From Bemisia tabaci (taxonomy: Eukaryota > Arthropoda > Insecta > Hemiptera > Aleyrodidae): a DNA stretch of 64,000 nucleotides. The stretch spans positions 930,001 to 994,000 of the forward strand of contig NC_092793.1 of the NCBI RefSeq assembly GCF_918797505.1. The letters are read 5' to 3'. The notes under the pieces were generated by a model that was not told the origin of the DNA, ran no database searches, and worked only from the letters and a program-made list of their open reading frames with translations. Every line of letters starts with the position of its first letter. Positions within the stretch are counted from its first letter, which is position 1. The position numbers were made by a program, and so were the translations under genes. Shown here one piece after another: positions 26,538-38,065 of this stretch.

Positions 26538-28200
26538 GCAAATTAAGAGATTCGTATTTTCTTTAAATTTCTAGTTTATTTGTTTTTCTGGCATTCGACA
26601 CGCCAAGGATTTAAAGATTTTATTTTTTCACTTAATGGTTGCATAATTAGGTCGGGGCATGATAAGCGGTTGCATAACCAGTTGCATAACTGCCAGGCCA
26701 GTTATCACCGATTATGTAATCACATCACGCCACCTTTCATGATTATGTAACCACCCTTATAAATACCGCGGCAGGAGCCACTTTAAGTTCAGTTGCTAGG
26801 TAGGTATTTCTCGTTTATAGCACTCACAGCTAGCACGCCCGTCTAAGGCTGCCTCAAGAGGCACGCTCGTCTAAGGCTGCTCTTCTTTTGGCGCGCACGT
26901 CCGTTTAAGACTGCACTTCTACTCATTTCAGAACCCTTTTCATGTCATTATATTATTTTCTCCATTCGTTCTCTATGATGAATTTAGAGTTTCATTTCTG
27001 TACGGGCTCTGCTACTATCCCGTCTTTATTCTGAGAGAACTTTAACAAATTAACAAATTGATTTGGCAACTGCTCATTTCTAAAAGAGCCTTTGAAAAAA
27101 GGCCCATTCTGATCAAGGCCTTGTTTAAGTCCCTTAGCTATTAAAAACCCCAACGATAATTTCCCATGTGATTTAACCCTAGAAAAAGCCCCATCATAAA
27201 ATTCTTTAATCGCAATAATTAGTCTTCTTCTTCTTCTACCTTCTGACTAGGGCCGTGACCCTGTTTGTCTAGCCTCTAAATTATAAATATGACAAATAAC
27301 ATATGATGGCGATGAGAGAGGGTTAATTCTCCGGGGACGAAAGGTAGCTCTGTGCCCATCTCTTGGGAGGTCGTCCACTAAATAATAATTAGTCACACTA
27401 TCACATTAGTCCACTAAATAATAATTAGTAATAACGGAATAACTAGTCCCCCACTAAAACCCCTTTGGTTCAAGGCCTCCTAAAGCTTCATTAATGGCAC
27501 AATATCGTTCTAATCGTTCTACGTGTGTAAAATTTAAAAAAAAAAAAATGGGTCAAAAGTGGCAACAATAGAAGGTTAAGCCCCTTCGAATTCATTGGAG
27601 GCCTTTTCAAAGGCCAGAAATGGAAAGTAAGTACAGTAAATACGTGTAGTTCACCCGCTGAAAAAGTGGAAACAGTAGAGAAAGTCGAAAAAATTAACCA
27701 TTTTTCGATGCCAGGATTTAGGGGTCGAGGCGCTGCTGCACCTTTGCACGAGGCTCCATTCGGTGAAATGTTTGGGGTAGAGTCTACCTAAGACTAGTCC
27801 TTTGAAAATATGAAACATTCAGCAAAATCCAGGTGGGGCCGGAGAAGGCCCGTAACGATACTCCTCCTTTTCTCGTACATGGAAAATTCATCAGAATACC
27901 AACTTGAAGTTGCGGAACTTTCTAGGCAAAGTGAATACATTTTTCCCGCCGAATAGACCACCATTAAGCCCCTCACAGAAGAGAATACCTACTATTATAA
28001 TTTCGTCTCTTTAAAGTAAAGGTGCGTTCATATGGTTAAAAAAAACAGGTTGCCAAATTAGAACCACTAGGAACCACTAGAAATCACTTTTTTCGTTAAA
28101 AATGCGCAAAAAGGCAAACAAACGGGTCAACTTAGATTAAACTTAATACTAACATTCAAAATTAGAAAAATGCATAATAGTTAAATTAGACAATTCTTCA
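26538..28200. other. Intronic DNA with an LTR-like promoter
   Basis: No coding sequence recognised. Near 26758 TATAAATACCGCGG is followed 33 bases on by TTCAGTTGC, the TATA plus TCAGT pair typical of arthropod LTR retrotransposons. Paired LTRs and coding parts were not found, so at most this is a solo LTR. From 27000 to 28200 I see only A/T-rich DNA with a short A run near 27534-27548. Confidence 0.4.
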
Positions 28201-28223
28201 AGTGAATTAGATTGAATAAACGT

Positions 28224-31200
28224 CTACACCAGTTCTCTAACTGCGTAGAATTCTTTCTCCACTAGGAATTCAGTGATCAATTTTGAGAATTTTTGCAATT
28301 CTGTGTTATCATCAATTTTTAAATCCTTCAAAGGAAGTGCATTGTAACACAGTAAACATTGCTTTACATACTCGTTTTCTCTTGGTGTTATGAACTTATT
28401 TTTATTTCTTGTGTTAAAATTGTGCTGATCTGATAATTTTGTAATTTGTTTGGAGTTTTCTTGTATGTATGTTGCTCTCTTTAAAATTATCATTGCTGGA
28501 AATGTTAGTAATTTATGTTTTTTAAACAACTCATGGCATGAATCTTCAGTCTTCATACCGAAAATAATTCGCATTGCTTTCTTTTGCAATTTGAAAATTC
28601 TATCAACTAGTTTATCTGAGCAAAATGACCATGTAGATAAACAATAATTTCATATTTCCTACTATAAATGAATGATAAATTTGCATAAGTAAGCTGTGTT
28701 GGCAAAATTTTTTAAAGTATCTTAGCACAAAGATCCCTTTACTAATTTTGCTTATGCAGTTTTCAACGTGTACACTGAAACGCAGGTCATTATCTATCCA
28801 AACACCCAGATATTTAAGTACTTCTGACTCCTCGATCCTTGTTCCACCAATAAATATGTCGATTGTTACGTCAATTTTATTAGTGACTAGGATAAATTTG
28901 GTTTTTATTTCATTCATAGCCATGCCATTAAGATCACACCATTGGTGGAAAAGGTTGACGAGTAGGTATGCATCAATTTCCAATACAGAACTTATTTTGT
29001 TAGCAATGAGTAACAGCACATCATCAGCAAATAAAATTAGTTTAAAAATCGATGTAAACACAGAGTTTTTAATTTTTATGTTCCAAAAATTGCGCTATAT
29101 CGTTGATGAAAATTAAAAAGAGTAGGGGCCCTAAAATCGAGCCCTGAGGAACCCCACTCTTGATGAGTTTCAGGATTGATTTATAAATCCTTCCTTTCTT
29201 TTTGACCGCTACATACTGAGTTCTCCCTGTCAAATAACTCATAAGTAATTCAATGGCACATTCAGTGAAACCTATCCTCTTTAATTTTACTTCAATAACA
29301 TCAAACCTTACTGTATCAAACGCTTTACGCAGGTCAATGGCGATAATGACAGATACATTTTTCTTATTTAACAATAACGATTCATAACAATATCTTACTG
29401 CCATATCAGTGTTCTTACCGTGAGTGAATCCATATTGATGTTCGTATAGTAGTTTGTTTTCGTGCAGGTATTTCTTAATTTGTTTGCTCATTAAATTTTC
29501 AAATATCTTGGATAGAGGTGACACAATGGACAGTGGCCTATAATTACTTATCAATGTAGGTTTATCTTTATCTTTTGGTAAAGGTACAACTTTAATATAT
29601 TTAAGACTTTCTGGGAAAATTCTACTTAATATCATTTCATTATAAAAATATGCCAGTGGTATAATAAGCTCTTGAGAAATTTTTTTTGCAATATAATTAC
29701 TTAGCCCATCATCACTTTCACATTTTTTATTTTTTAGTCTTTTTATTGCCATTTCCACTTCGTATTCATAAACATAATTAAATTCAAACACAGAATTGAC
29801 TTTCTGTAGATAGTTTAATTTATTGATTTGTAAATTAAGATTCACCGTGTGCTCCATATGTTCAGTAAAGTACTTAAGTAGTCATTGAGTGCATTACCCA
29901 TTTCCAGACCATTATCAGTTTCACTTCCATTAATTTTTAATGACTGCAAAGTAGCTGGTTTGGTTTTTCTAACAGAATTGATTATTTCCCAGGATGTTTT
30001 TGATATATTATCAGAATTCTGGAGTTATTTCATTATATCTACTTTTTCCTTATCAAGTAACGCTGCTTTATAATGTGCTACTGACCTTCTTAACTTTCTC
30101 CTGCACTCAATATATACATTTTGATCAACTGCTCTATTATTTACTCTCATATAATGTAAAGTTTTCGTTAATTTATTCACAGCAGCTTTGGCTGCTTTTA
30201 TTTCTTCACTTCTGACTACTTTACTCGTGAAAGTGTTTCAAAGGTTTGGGTGGAAAATATAAACCATGCTTATGGATAATCTTAGTATGAAACAAATCAA
30301 AATTTAGGTCATTTTTTTCCATACAAAAATTATTCATTAACTCAACCTTTAATGTGCTTATTGTGTAATCATCATAACTTCTAACTCCGAATGTGGATGC
30401 ATCTTTAATGGTACATTTGGTTTTAGGCTCAATGTGATAATCTGCTCCTCTCAACTTGATCTCGATACCTGAGTGATCAGATATCCCACATTCAACTACG
30501 CCTGTCAAAAATTCATTCATATCTTTTGTAAACATATTGTCAATGGTTGTGGCGCATGTGGCCGTAATCCTTGTTGGCTCAAAAATTGTTGGCCTCATAT
30601 TGACTGTTTTAAAAGCATTGAGGAGGTCTTTTTTTTGTTTAGATTCTTCTGATACATCCACATTGAAATCACCTACGATTATATACTTTTGTTGGACATC
30701 TAGCTTCCTAAATATCTCTTCTAACTTTTCTAGGAATACATTAAAGTCCCCACTCAGTGACCTTTATATACACATAAGAATTAAGTCAGTTGTGCTGCCT
30801 TTTAAATTTGTCGCTGAAACTTCAAAATGTTTGTCTATACTAATCTCTGAAATAAATTTACACTCCTCTGTGGAAATGCTGTTACGCACAAATATTGCAG
30901 TTCCACCACCTTTAAATTGTTTCCTACAGTAACAGGATGCTAATTTAAAATTTTGTAGTAGATTGCATTCTAAGATTTCATCCTTAAGCCAATGCTCAGT
31001 TATACAAATTATTTTATGCTTTTCTTCATTAATTATGTCTTCAATCATGGAACATTTTAATGGGTCATTCATACTCCGTACATTTTGAACAAACAGTGTG
31101 AAGTCAAATTTCGCTAAACTACTAGGTCTTGTCTTATCTATCATTGCACTACCTGTCACTCCGCCTGCACTCGCTAGTTCATTGAGTGGAGTGGCTTTCT

Positions 31201-31240
31201 CATTTCTAGGCAAGCTTGTTTTGGCCACGTCAATTTGCAT
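28224..31240 (-). pseudogene. CR1-like LINE ORF2 (endonuclease and reverse transcriptase), degenerate
   Basis: Leftward from the ATG at 31240: an apurinic-type endonuclease start (VQNVRSMND, ICITEHWL, GGGTAIFVRN), then IVGDFNVD-like sequence and a late ECGISDHSGIE box. The reverse transcriptase has VVPLPKDKD, SNYRPLSIVSPLSKIFE, DLRKAFDTV, SGVPQGSILGPLLFLIFIN, LILFADDVLLL and YLGVWIDNDL. A thumb-like tail ends at 28224. Stops or frame changes near 30764, 30215-29860 and 29061 break it. The domain order and the overlap with ORF1 fit the CR1/Jockey superfamily. It is an almost full-length dead copy in a host intron. Confidence 0.82.
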
Positions 31241-32472
31241 TAGTTTAAATTGAAATTTAAAAGATCAATTACATCACTGATCATACTAGCCAACTTATCC
31301 TTTCCTCTGTTATTTAGATGCTGCCCATGGCGTGTAAACATTGGCCTTGATAAGTTATGGAAATCTAAAATGTAAACATTGTCGTAATAACCACAAAGCT
31401 CTATTATCTCCTCATTAAGGGTCCTAATTTCTTGATTAACTCTTGCCCATGGACTGAGATCAAACCTTGGGGGAAGAGTTAGGTTAGAGGTAAGAGTGGC
31501 TATTATTAGGTTACGTTCAGAGTGGCTATTATTAGGTTACGTTTCCTATGTTCTTCCTTAACAAGAACGCTTACTTCATGAAGAAAAGTTTAGCCCTCAC
31601 CATTTGCTACATCATTTGAGCCCGCAATGACTACCGAATTTTCATACCTCGCTATATCTGTATTTTTGATTTCCTTGAATTTTGCTCCTGGGAAAATACT
31701 TGCTGTAGAGTTTTTTTCCCTAAGCCTGTTTACTCTAACACAGAGCTCCCTACCGTGACTGCCAGCTATTATCTTTGAATCAACAGTAGCCTCTGTATGT
31801 TTCTAATGTTGTGGATTTGGGTTACTTTTTCTCTTGTTAGCCTTATCAACATGATTTTTGATCATTACATTGGCTGAAGTACCTTGCTTACAATTTATAT
31901 CTATACTCCTAAATTTTTTGAAAATTACAGTATTTCTGAGGCTAAAATCACAATTAACGGGTTTGTACTTATATTTACTATTAATTCTTTTAATACTATT
32001 TATTAAAGCGGCATTTCTTCTTGCCATATGATCCCTTTCCCGCCGCATGGCAGGAGGCTCATCATTCTCTAGCTTGCTTTATAGGATAATTAGTGATTGT
32101 TGAATTCTTATTTAGACGTTTTAAGAGTATTTCAGTTTCGCTAGTTTTTTGCTCTAGATTTAACTTAAGTGTTCTAATTTCCTCCTTGAGTTTATCGACA
32201 TCTCTAACCAATTTACAATTAAACTCTTTGACCGTTGCCACTTCATCGATTAGAGAGTCTCTCTGTTGGAGTAGATCCATCTCTCTGTTTGAGTAGGAAC
32301 AGCATTGTTGACCGCAACAGGTGAAATTGGTAGGGATGTGGGGTTGGAGATCATGGTCGATCTGGCCTTACGAGTGGATATCTTGGTGGAGCTTAATGGA
32401 GATGACTCTGATAGGGAAGGAGATGTTGATCCTCTTGGAGCGGCGCCTCGCTTCTTGGTGGAGAGAATGGAT
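31240..32472 (-). pseudogene. CR1-like LINE ORF1 with coiled coil and SGNH-type esterase motifs
   Basis: The leftward frame begins in Ser/Pro-rich sequence, continues through a coiled coil (about 32062-32280: LVRDVDKLKEEIRTLKLNLE) and a basic stretch, and ends in an esterase-like domain. Block I is IIAGSHGREL, the middle block is VVIAGSNDVAN and the last block is GQHLNNRGKDKL, the G-x-N-D and H-L-N spacing of SGNH hydrolases. CR1-type LINEs often carry such an esterase in ORF1. The usual catalytic GDSH start here reads GSH, so the Asp is missing. Internal breaks occur near 31803 and 32050. The stop overlaps the ORF2 ATG as TAATG. A TIR element sits at the 5' end. Confidence 0.65.
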
Positions 32473-33113
32473 CCCACATAGCACAGAATCTTATGTCAAT
32501 ACTGATACGTGGGTGAATTCAAATAAGGGTCAAATTCCAGGTTCTATTTCCTCCCAAAATTTTTTTCTGAATTTTTGGGCAAACCAAACTTTATTTTGAC
32601 TATCATTAGGTGTAGACTTAGGAAATATAGCTCGTCGAGCTTAATAGTTGGGCTTAAACCCGAATTTCCACCGTCAAGTGTATCACTTCCCAAAATTTGC
32701 CGTAATTTTGCCTGATTTCCTAAATTTTCATCTCAGAGGTGACATATAATACTTTTAATTAAAAATTGAACACAATTGTCATAAAAGCATCGTCGAGCAC
32801 TAAATTAAAGCATAATTGAAAACATGTAACCCTTTCATATCTTGCAGAACCAAAAAAATTAAGAAAAAATTCATCCGTCATGAAAGATATCTGGAGCTTA
32901 TTCTGCTTGTCTTTTAGACAGTTCCGTCTGTTTATCAAAATGCGCACTGTTTTCGTTTCACACGAGAAGAAGCTTTTATTTCTTGGAATATTGCAATACA
33001 AAATGATCAAAAACACCGAATTTTAAAACTTCGAGTGGGCGTGTACCCGCTGAAGTGGTGATAAAGCCAGGAAAAGTTTGAGGACTTACATTAATATAAC
33101 AATTACACCGGTC

Positions 33114-33116
<3 letters not shown>

Positions 33117-33146
<30 letters not shown>
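33117..33146. repeat. Poly-T run of about 30 bases
   Basis: An uninterrupted T tract, perhaps the poly-A tail of a reverse-transcribed insertion read from the other strand. Confidence 0.8.
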
Positions 33147-33148
<2 letters not shown>

Positions 33149-33459
33149 TTTTGATTTTCCGAAGATTTGCCAATGGTTTCAGAGTATATTTTTGGCGCTG
33201 ACTCTGAAGAACACCTCCATTTACCTGTATCGATGCGATTTATCCTGGGAAAGTTCGGAATTTTTCCGGAGAAATCGGAATTTTCCTTAAAAATCTAGCT
33301 TTTCCAGAAGAGTCAATTTTCCGGGAGAATCTGTGCACGATGGAAAAAACACAGGAATTTTTCGATTTCGTAGCCTAAGATACATAAGAAACCCTATTGC
33401 ACCCCTATTAAAATTTCCTTTCTTTTCCTTATACCATGGTTTTCCGGTCCAGTTTCATT

Positions 33460-34200
33460 AAAATCAATTAATTAGTCACCGAGATAGTGTTTTAAGCCAC
33501 GGCCACCATCTTAGATTTTCGAATCTCGGAAATTTGACTAAAATTCGAGTTCCCCACTCAAAAATACCCGCGGCGCATGGGTACCAAGTTTCGCGTAAAT
33601 CGATTGATTAGGCTCTGAGATAGCATTTTAGGCCATGTCCGCCATCTTGGATTTTCGAATTTTAAAAATTTGACTAAAAATTTAAGTTCCCCATTGAAAA
33701 GTACCCCCGGGTACCAAGTTTCACTTTAATCGACTGATTAGGTGCTGAGATAGCATTTTAGGCCACGTCCGCCATCTTGGATTTTCGAATTTTGAAAATT
33801 CGACTAAAAATTCGAGTTTCCCATTCAAAAATACCCCCGGGTACCAAGTTTTGCGTAAATCGATTGATTAGGCGCTGAGATAGCATTTTAGGCCATGTCC
33901 GCCATCTTGGATTTTCGAATTTTGAAAATTCGACTAAAAATTCGAGTTCCCCATTGAAAAATACCTCCGTGTACCAAGTTTCACTTAAATCGGTCGAAAA
34001 GAGCGCCTACAGGGCTTAAACAAACAAGTCTCAGTTGATTAGGCGCTGCGATAGCATTTTAGGTCTTGTCCGCCATCTTGGATTTTCGAATTTTCAAAAT
34101 TCGACTAAAAATTCGAGTTCCCCATTGAAAAATACCCCGGATACCAAGTTTCACTTAAATCGGTAGAAAAGAGCGCCTACAGGGCTTAAACAAGCAAGTC
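33460..34200. repeat. Degenerate tandem repeat, period about 130 bp
   Basis: Five units share GATTAGGCGCTGAGATAGC, CGCCATCTTGGATTTTCG and GAGTTCCCCATTGAAAA. Unit anchors lie near 33475, 33606, 33737, 33867 and 34039. The last unit is about 42 bases longer because of an extra AAAGAGCGCCTACAGGG segment, which recurs near 34167. Confidence 0.75.
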
Positions 34201-34235
34201 TCAGTTGTAACAGTTTTCCACTCTGTCCCACTACA

Positions 34236-34312
34236 CTGGGACATGGGACAGGATGGAAACATATGGGACAGGATGGAACGGGACAAGATGGAACGGGACA
34301 GGATGGAATAAG
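34236..34312. repeat. Minisatellite GGGACAGGATGGAAC
   Basis: About five imperfect copies of a 15-base unit (GGGACAGGATGGAAC or GGGACAAGATGGAAC). Confidence 0.8.
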
Positions 34313-35404
34313 CTGTTTTTTAAGCTTATCTCTAACAGTAAAGACAATTTTGGTGTTTTTTTTCACGGAATATTTAGTAGCACGTCCTAGAGGATCGGAA
34401 TAAGAGAAAATTTTCCCTAACGCACACTTCGAAAGTATTTTACGAGCTGATATTAGTGTGTGTGTGTATGCTTGACGCCCTGTTAGTTATCGTGTATAGC
34501 ATTCTGTTTGGCATCATTAATGGCGTTAATCTTGCACAAAAATTTGCGAATTTCAGAATTTTTGCCATCTACGACGTGTGAACTATTCAATCAAAACAAA
34601 AAAAGTCGTTTTTGGAAAAACCTCAACGTTACGGCAATCATTTAGAGCTTATTACATCGTTGCCATGTCTCTCCTGACTGTTGCTGACTGTTGCTCGGGA
34701 CAATGATTCTAGCGCGTGAAAAAGTTATTGATGGAGCAAAAAATAAATTGACATATTTTTTTTCTCAAATTCAAAAGCATTACCTATCATCTCCGATAAA
34801 GTTTTCTTAAATAATCACTCTAGTTATGCTGCAACATCGATTTAAAGTCAAGAACCAGGCACGGGGGACACGCAAATTTGGGACAAATGTAGGCAATTTG
34901 CACATTCAAAGTTCTCCTAAATTTTTATTTCAGTCCAAATAAAGTGGGAAATAGCATGTAATAGTCAACAATAGTGTGGAAAATGAGAAAAAAATTTGAT
35001 CTGCCCATGTTTCTCAGATTATGACGATTAAAACAGCTCGGGACACCAAATTAGACGCTTATTTGAACTCACCCACATATTGTTGGATGTTGACATGATA
35101 TCACCAACACTAATGCAGTATGATATTAAGATTGTCGGTTAAAAGGTATACCGCGTCAGCATGAATATAACACTAATACCTTCAATATATCAAACAACAG
35201 TATTGAGTCAATGCTGACGAGGTAAAAAAAAAATAACACGTAAAGAAATTAACACGAAAAAATGAAAAAAAATATAGGAAGAAAAAGAAGCCTAAGAAAA
35301 CACGGTGTTAATCAAAGTTATGATGAAAGTCGAGCCGCGCACTGATGCTATGCATGCTGTAGCAGCCTGACAGGCGTGATTTTAACCCGAAATACCATCA
35401 GTTC

Positions 35405-35475
35405 CCTGTGGCTCAATAGCAGAGTACTGGGCTAGGAATTCCGCGGTTCGGGTTCAAATCCACCCGAGGGCGTCC
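35405..35475 (+). repeat. tRNA-derived SINE head
   Basis: GTGGCTCAATAGCAGAGTAC is a good RNA polymerase III A box region, and GGTTCGGGTTCAAATCC about 35 bases later is a B box. The sequence does not end in a tRNA 3' half and continues into unrelated DNA, so it is a SINE and not a tRNA gene. Confidence 0.65.
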
Positions 35476-35917
35476 GGGTATTTTACGCTACTAAACGTCG
35501 CAGGACATCAAGTAAGTGGTTTATAATATTCAATACTTGTATACTTGTGTAATTCATGTTTCAAATGTAATACATGTGTAGTACTATGAAAATGACGGTC
35601 ATCGTCTGAACTTTCATATCTACTTGACAGAGTGCGCTGAGTGTACAGACGTGTCAGTGTCAAGGTAGTAATGCATACATATTGTCGGTGTCCTGCAGTG
35701 TTCTGATGACCTTGTCATAACCCTGATTTCCATATGACATCAACCTTTTCGGCCAATACTGTAACAATATTTTGACAGCTCCAAATCAGTAACTAATAAA
35801 TACTGGCATAATCTTGATATAATATTAAATCAGGATACATCAGCATTATATAAATACTGACACTACTGACGTGTCAGTACTATTGTAGTATTATATCAAT
35901 ATTCTGTGCTATGTGGG

Positions 35918-36430
35918 ATGACGCAATCCTGACACCTGATACCGCTTTTTTTTGTTGATGCGGCAATAAAGCGTTGGACGCTTGTTCATGCATATGAGAG
36001 ACCGCCACCGTTTGTTGTTGCCGTCTCGAGATGCATCAGCCTTATCTGTCGATAGTCGGATTTGACCTCTGTCGCCTTTAGGAGTGCCAGAGTTGGTAGA
36101 TTTGGGCTGATATTTATTGAGCGTATTGTTGTTCGTGCCCTGTCTCAATAACGAATTAGCTCTTGTGACACGAGGTGATAAGTCATTTTTTTTTCAGCAT
36201 GACAACTCTGTTACAAGGCGGAAAGTGAATTCTAGAAATTCTTCGAATTCTTTCCGAGGACTGGCAGTGATGGGTCTTAGAGAATTTCTCAAAATTTTGA
36301 CACAAACACCACGCACAGTCACAAATAAAACACTAAACGATGCAGAATTTAGGTACTGGCACACACTTGAAAGGTCATTAAACATTTAAATTCTAAGATT
36401 ACCTTTGGAAAACGTCAGGCATAACTGGAG
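35918..36430. other. Possible displaced 5' part of the LINE ORF1
   Basis: On the minus strand an open frame (about 35918-36148) is polar and basic and runs directly up to the edge of the TIR element. If the element inserted into the LINE, this would be the N-terminal part of ORF1. No diagnostic motif proves it. Confidence 0.3.
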
Positions 36431-36950
36431 CACGACGCACCCGCGTCCTCACGATGTAAATTTTTAACCGCTGTCCGATACTTCAATCGGGAGAAGTCGG
36501 AGTCTAAAGAATGCCTTAGAGTTGTATTGAAAAGGGCAAAAATTATTCTAGTAAATAAGTTGGTTGGTCTTATGGATTTATTTTTAATTTCTCCTTTTTC
36601 TCATTTTCTTAATTTAAAAATTGGACGTAGGTATTTATATCAAACAGATTTATGTGCAGGTAAGAAATAGGTATGAGGTGTGCTCTAGAGCTGTATAAGG
36701 TCGCAATTATTTTCACAAATGTACCTCTGGCTGCTTTGAACGTTTTCACCAGAAGATTTTGATGAGCCCAGTTAAATTTACCGATCTTCCCAAGTACCAT
36801 TTTTCAACGGAAAAATCGCGACATTTCGAAATTAAATTGAGATTTTTTTACGATTTTATCGGAGATAAAATCGCCAAAAAAATGGGGTTCGCGCTGTTTC
36901 TCGCCGCGAGCCATATGACCTGCGCGGCGGATTCACGCGTCTTCAGCCGA
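36431..36950. other. Intronic DNA without recognised features
   Basis: No gene, RNA or repeat recognised. Confidence 0.4.
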
Positions 36951-37080
36951 TTTCCGTCCGGTTCAGCCGTCAGGTCCTTTGACGAAGACGAGAGTAAAAT
37001 CCCCGGAGTCTCCGCGCGGATTCGAACCCGAGTCGCAGCGGTGGTAGGCCAGCACATTGCCACTAGGCTATGGCCACTAT
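36951..37080 (-). repeat. tRNA-derived SINE head
   Basis: On the minus strand TAGCCTAGTGGCAATGTGC (A box) is followed by CTCGGGTTCGAATCCGCG (B box) about 35 bases later. No intact cloverleaf is formed around them. It differs from the SINE at 35405, so at least two families are present. Confidence 0.65.
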
Positions 37081-37224
37081 ATGGCCAATGAGTGCAAATT
37101 CAAGCTTCTTAAATGGATTGGCGCTTCGCAACCTCACAACTTTTGTCATTGCGTAGACTGATACCGAGTTTTCATTAGACTTTTTTTTTATTTTCCCTCG
37201 TCTGTATTTTATTTCATACCTTGA

Positions 37225-37565
37225 AATACGGTTGGTAAAATAAGGGTCTATTGGTAATCTTATCATTCTGTCTCGGTAAAATTACCAATAATAGTGAGAT
37301 GGCAAAGTTACCGATGGAGCTTGGTAAAAAACGCCAATATTTCTTATCGACTGTGGTAGAATTACCGAGATAAAATGGTAATTTTACCGGGAATTGATTA
37401 CCTACCAATAAAAGTGGTATTCTTACCTGAATAAACCAGTTAAAATACTGGTTTTTAGGTAAGCTTACCAGTCTGTCTTGGTAACATTACCAATGATTGG
37501 TAAAAGAAGTGAGATGGTAAAGTTACCAACAGACCAGTGGTAAAAACGCCGAGAATATCTTCTCG
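37225..37565. repeat. GGTAA/TTACC-rich repeat region
   Basis: Two direct copies about 190 bases apart share TCTGTCT(C/T)GGTAA, ATTACCAAT, GTGAGATGG(C/T)AAAGTTACC and GGTAAAAA(A)CGCC. Between them are palindromes such as GGTAATTTTACC. Probably a mobile-element remnant. Confidence 0.5.
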
Positions 37566-38057
37566 GTGTGGGCGTACCTACCACCATCCCAACCCCACGC
37601 CCAACCCCGTATCGAATCGTTCTTACACCTCCGCTAATTGCATTTTAACCCCTCAAAAAAAACTCCGCTTTACCCCACTTCTCCTCTCCACACTCCCAAA
37701 ACTACCTCATACCCTTTCCCTTATGACCATGCAGAGGCGATTTTAGAAGTTGACACATTTTCATCTCAATTGGGGGGGGGGGGCGGCGGCATAGAAACAT
37801 CTTCCATAAGCATCATTCATGCGTTAGTGGGCGTTGATGAGATACTGAAATTTTATCTTTATAATATCGCGTTCGATAAAATCGAACTTTTATCTCAATT
37901 TATCGCAAGTTTTCTCCCGATAATATTGCAATAAATCGACGTTGACAAAATCGCAATTTATCGCGAGCACTGCTACCTGGGATTCTTGTAAATATAGTTA
38001 TAGGTATTCCTGACAGTTATCGCGCCTAACAATTAAATACGACTTTTATAAACACTC
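37566..38057. other. Intronic DNA without recognised features
   Basis: No gene seen. A G run with a following GGCGGCGG lies near 37771-37788. Confidence 0.4.
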
Positions 38058-38065
38058 CATGTAAA

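Larger units (their letters stand above)
32473..35917. mobile_element. 3.4-kb element with 17-bp terminal inverted repeats
   Basis: The ends are CCCACATAGCACAGAAT (32473) and its exact complement (35901-35917), flanked by AT on both sides. The inner ends keep partial symmetry (TCAATACTGATAC against the right-hand TATTGATATAATACT). It has no transposase, so it is non-autonomous. It carries a degenerate 130-bp repeat array, a minisatellite, a poly-T run and a SINE head. It abuts the LINE ORF1 coding sequence exactly, so it probably inserted into the LINE. Confidence 0.65.

Noticed and set aside
35405..35475. Functional tRNA gene
   Set aside because: Good A and B boxes, but no closed acceptor stem; a SINE is the better reading.
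36848..37091. Protein frames over 36759-37091 on both strands
   Set aside because: They overlap a tRNA-derived SINE and show no domain.
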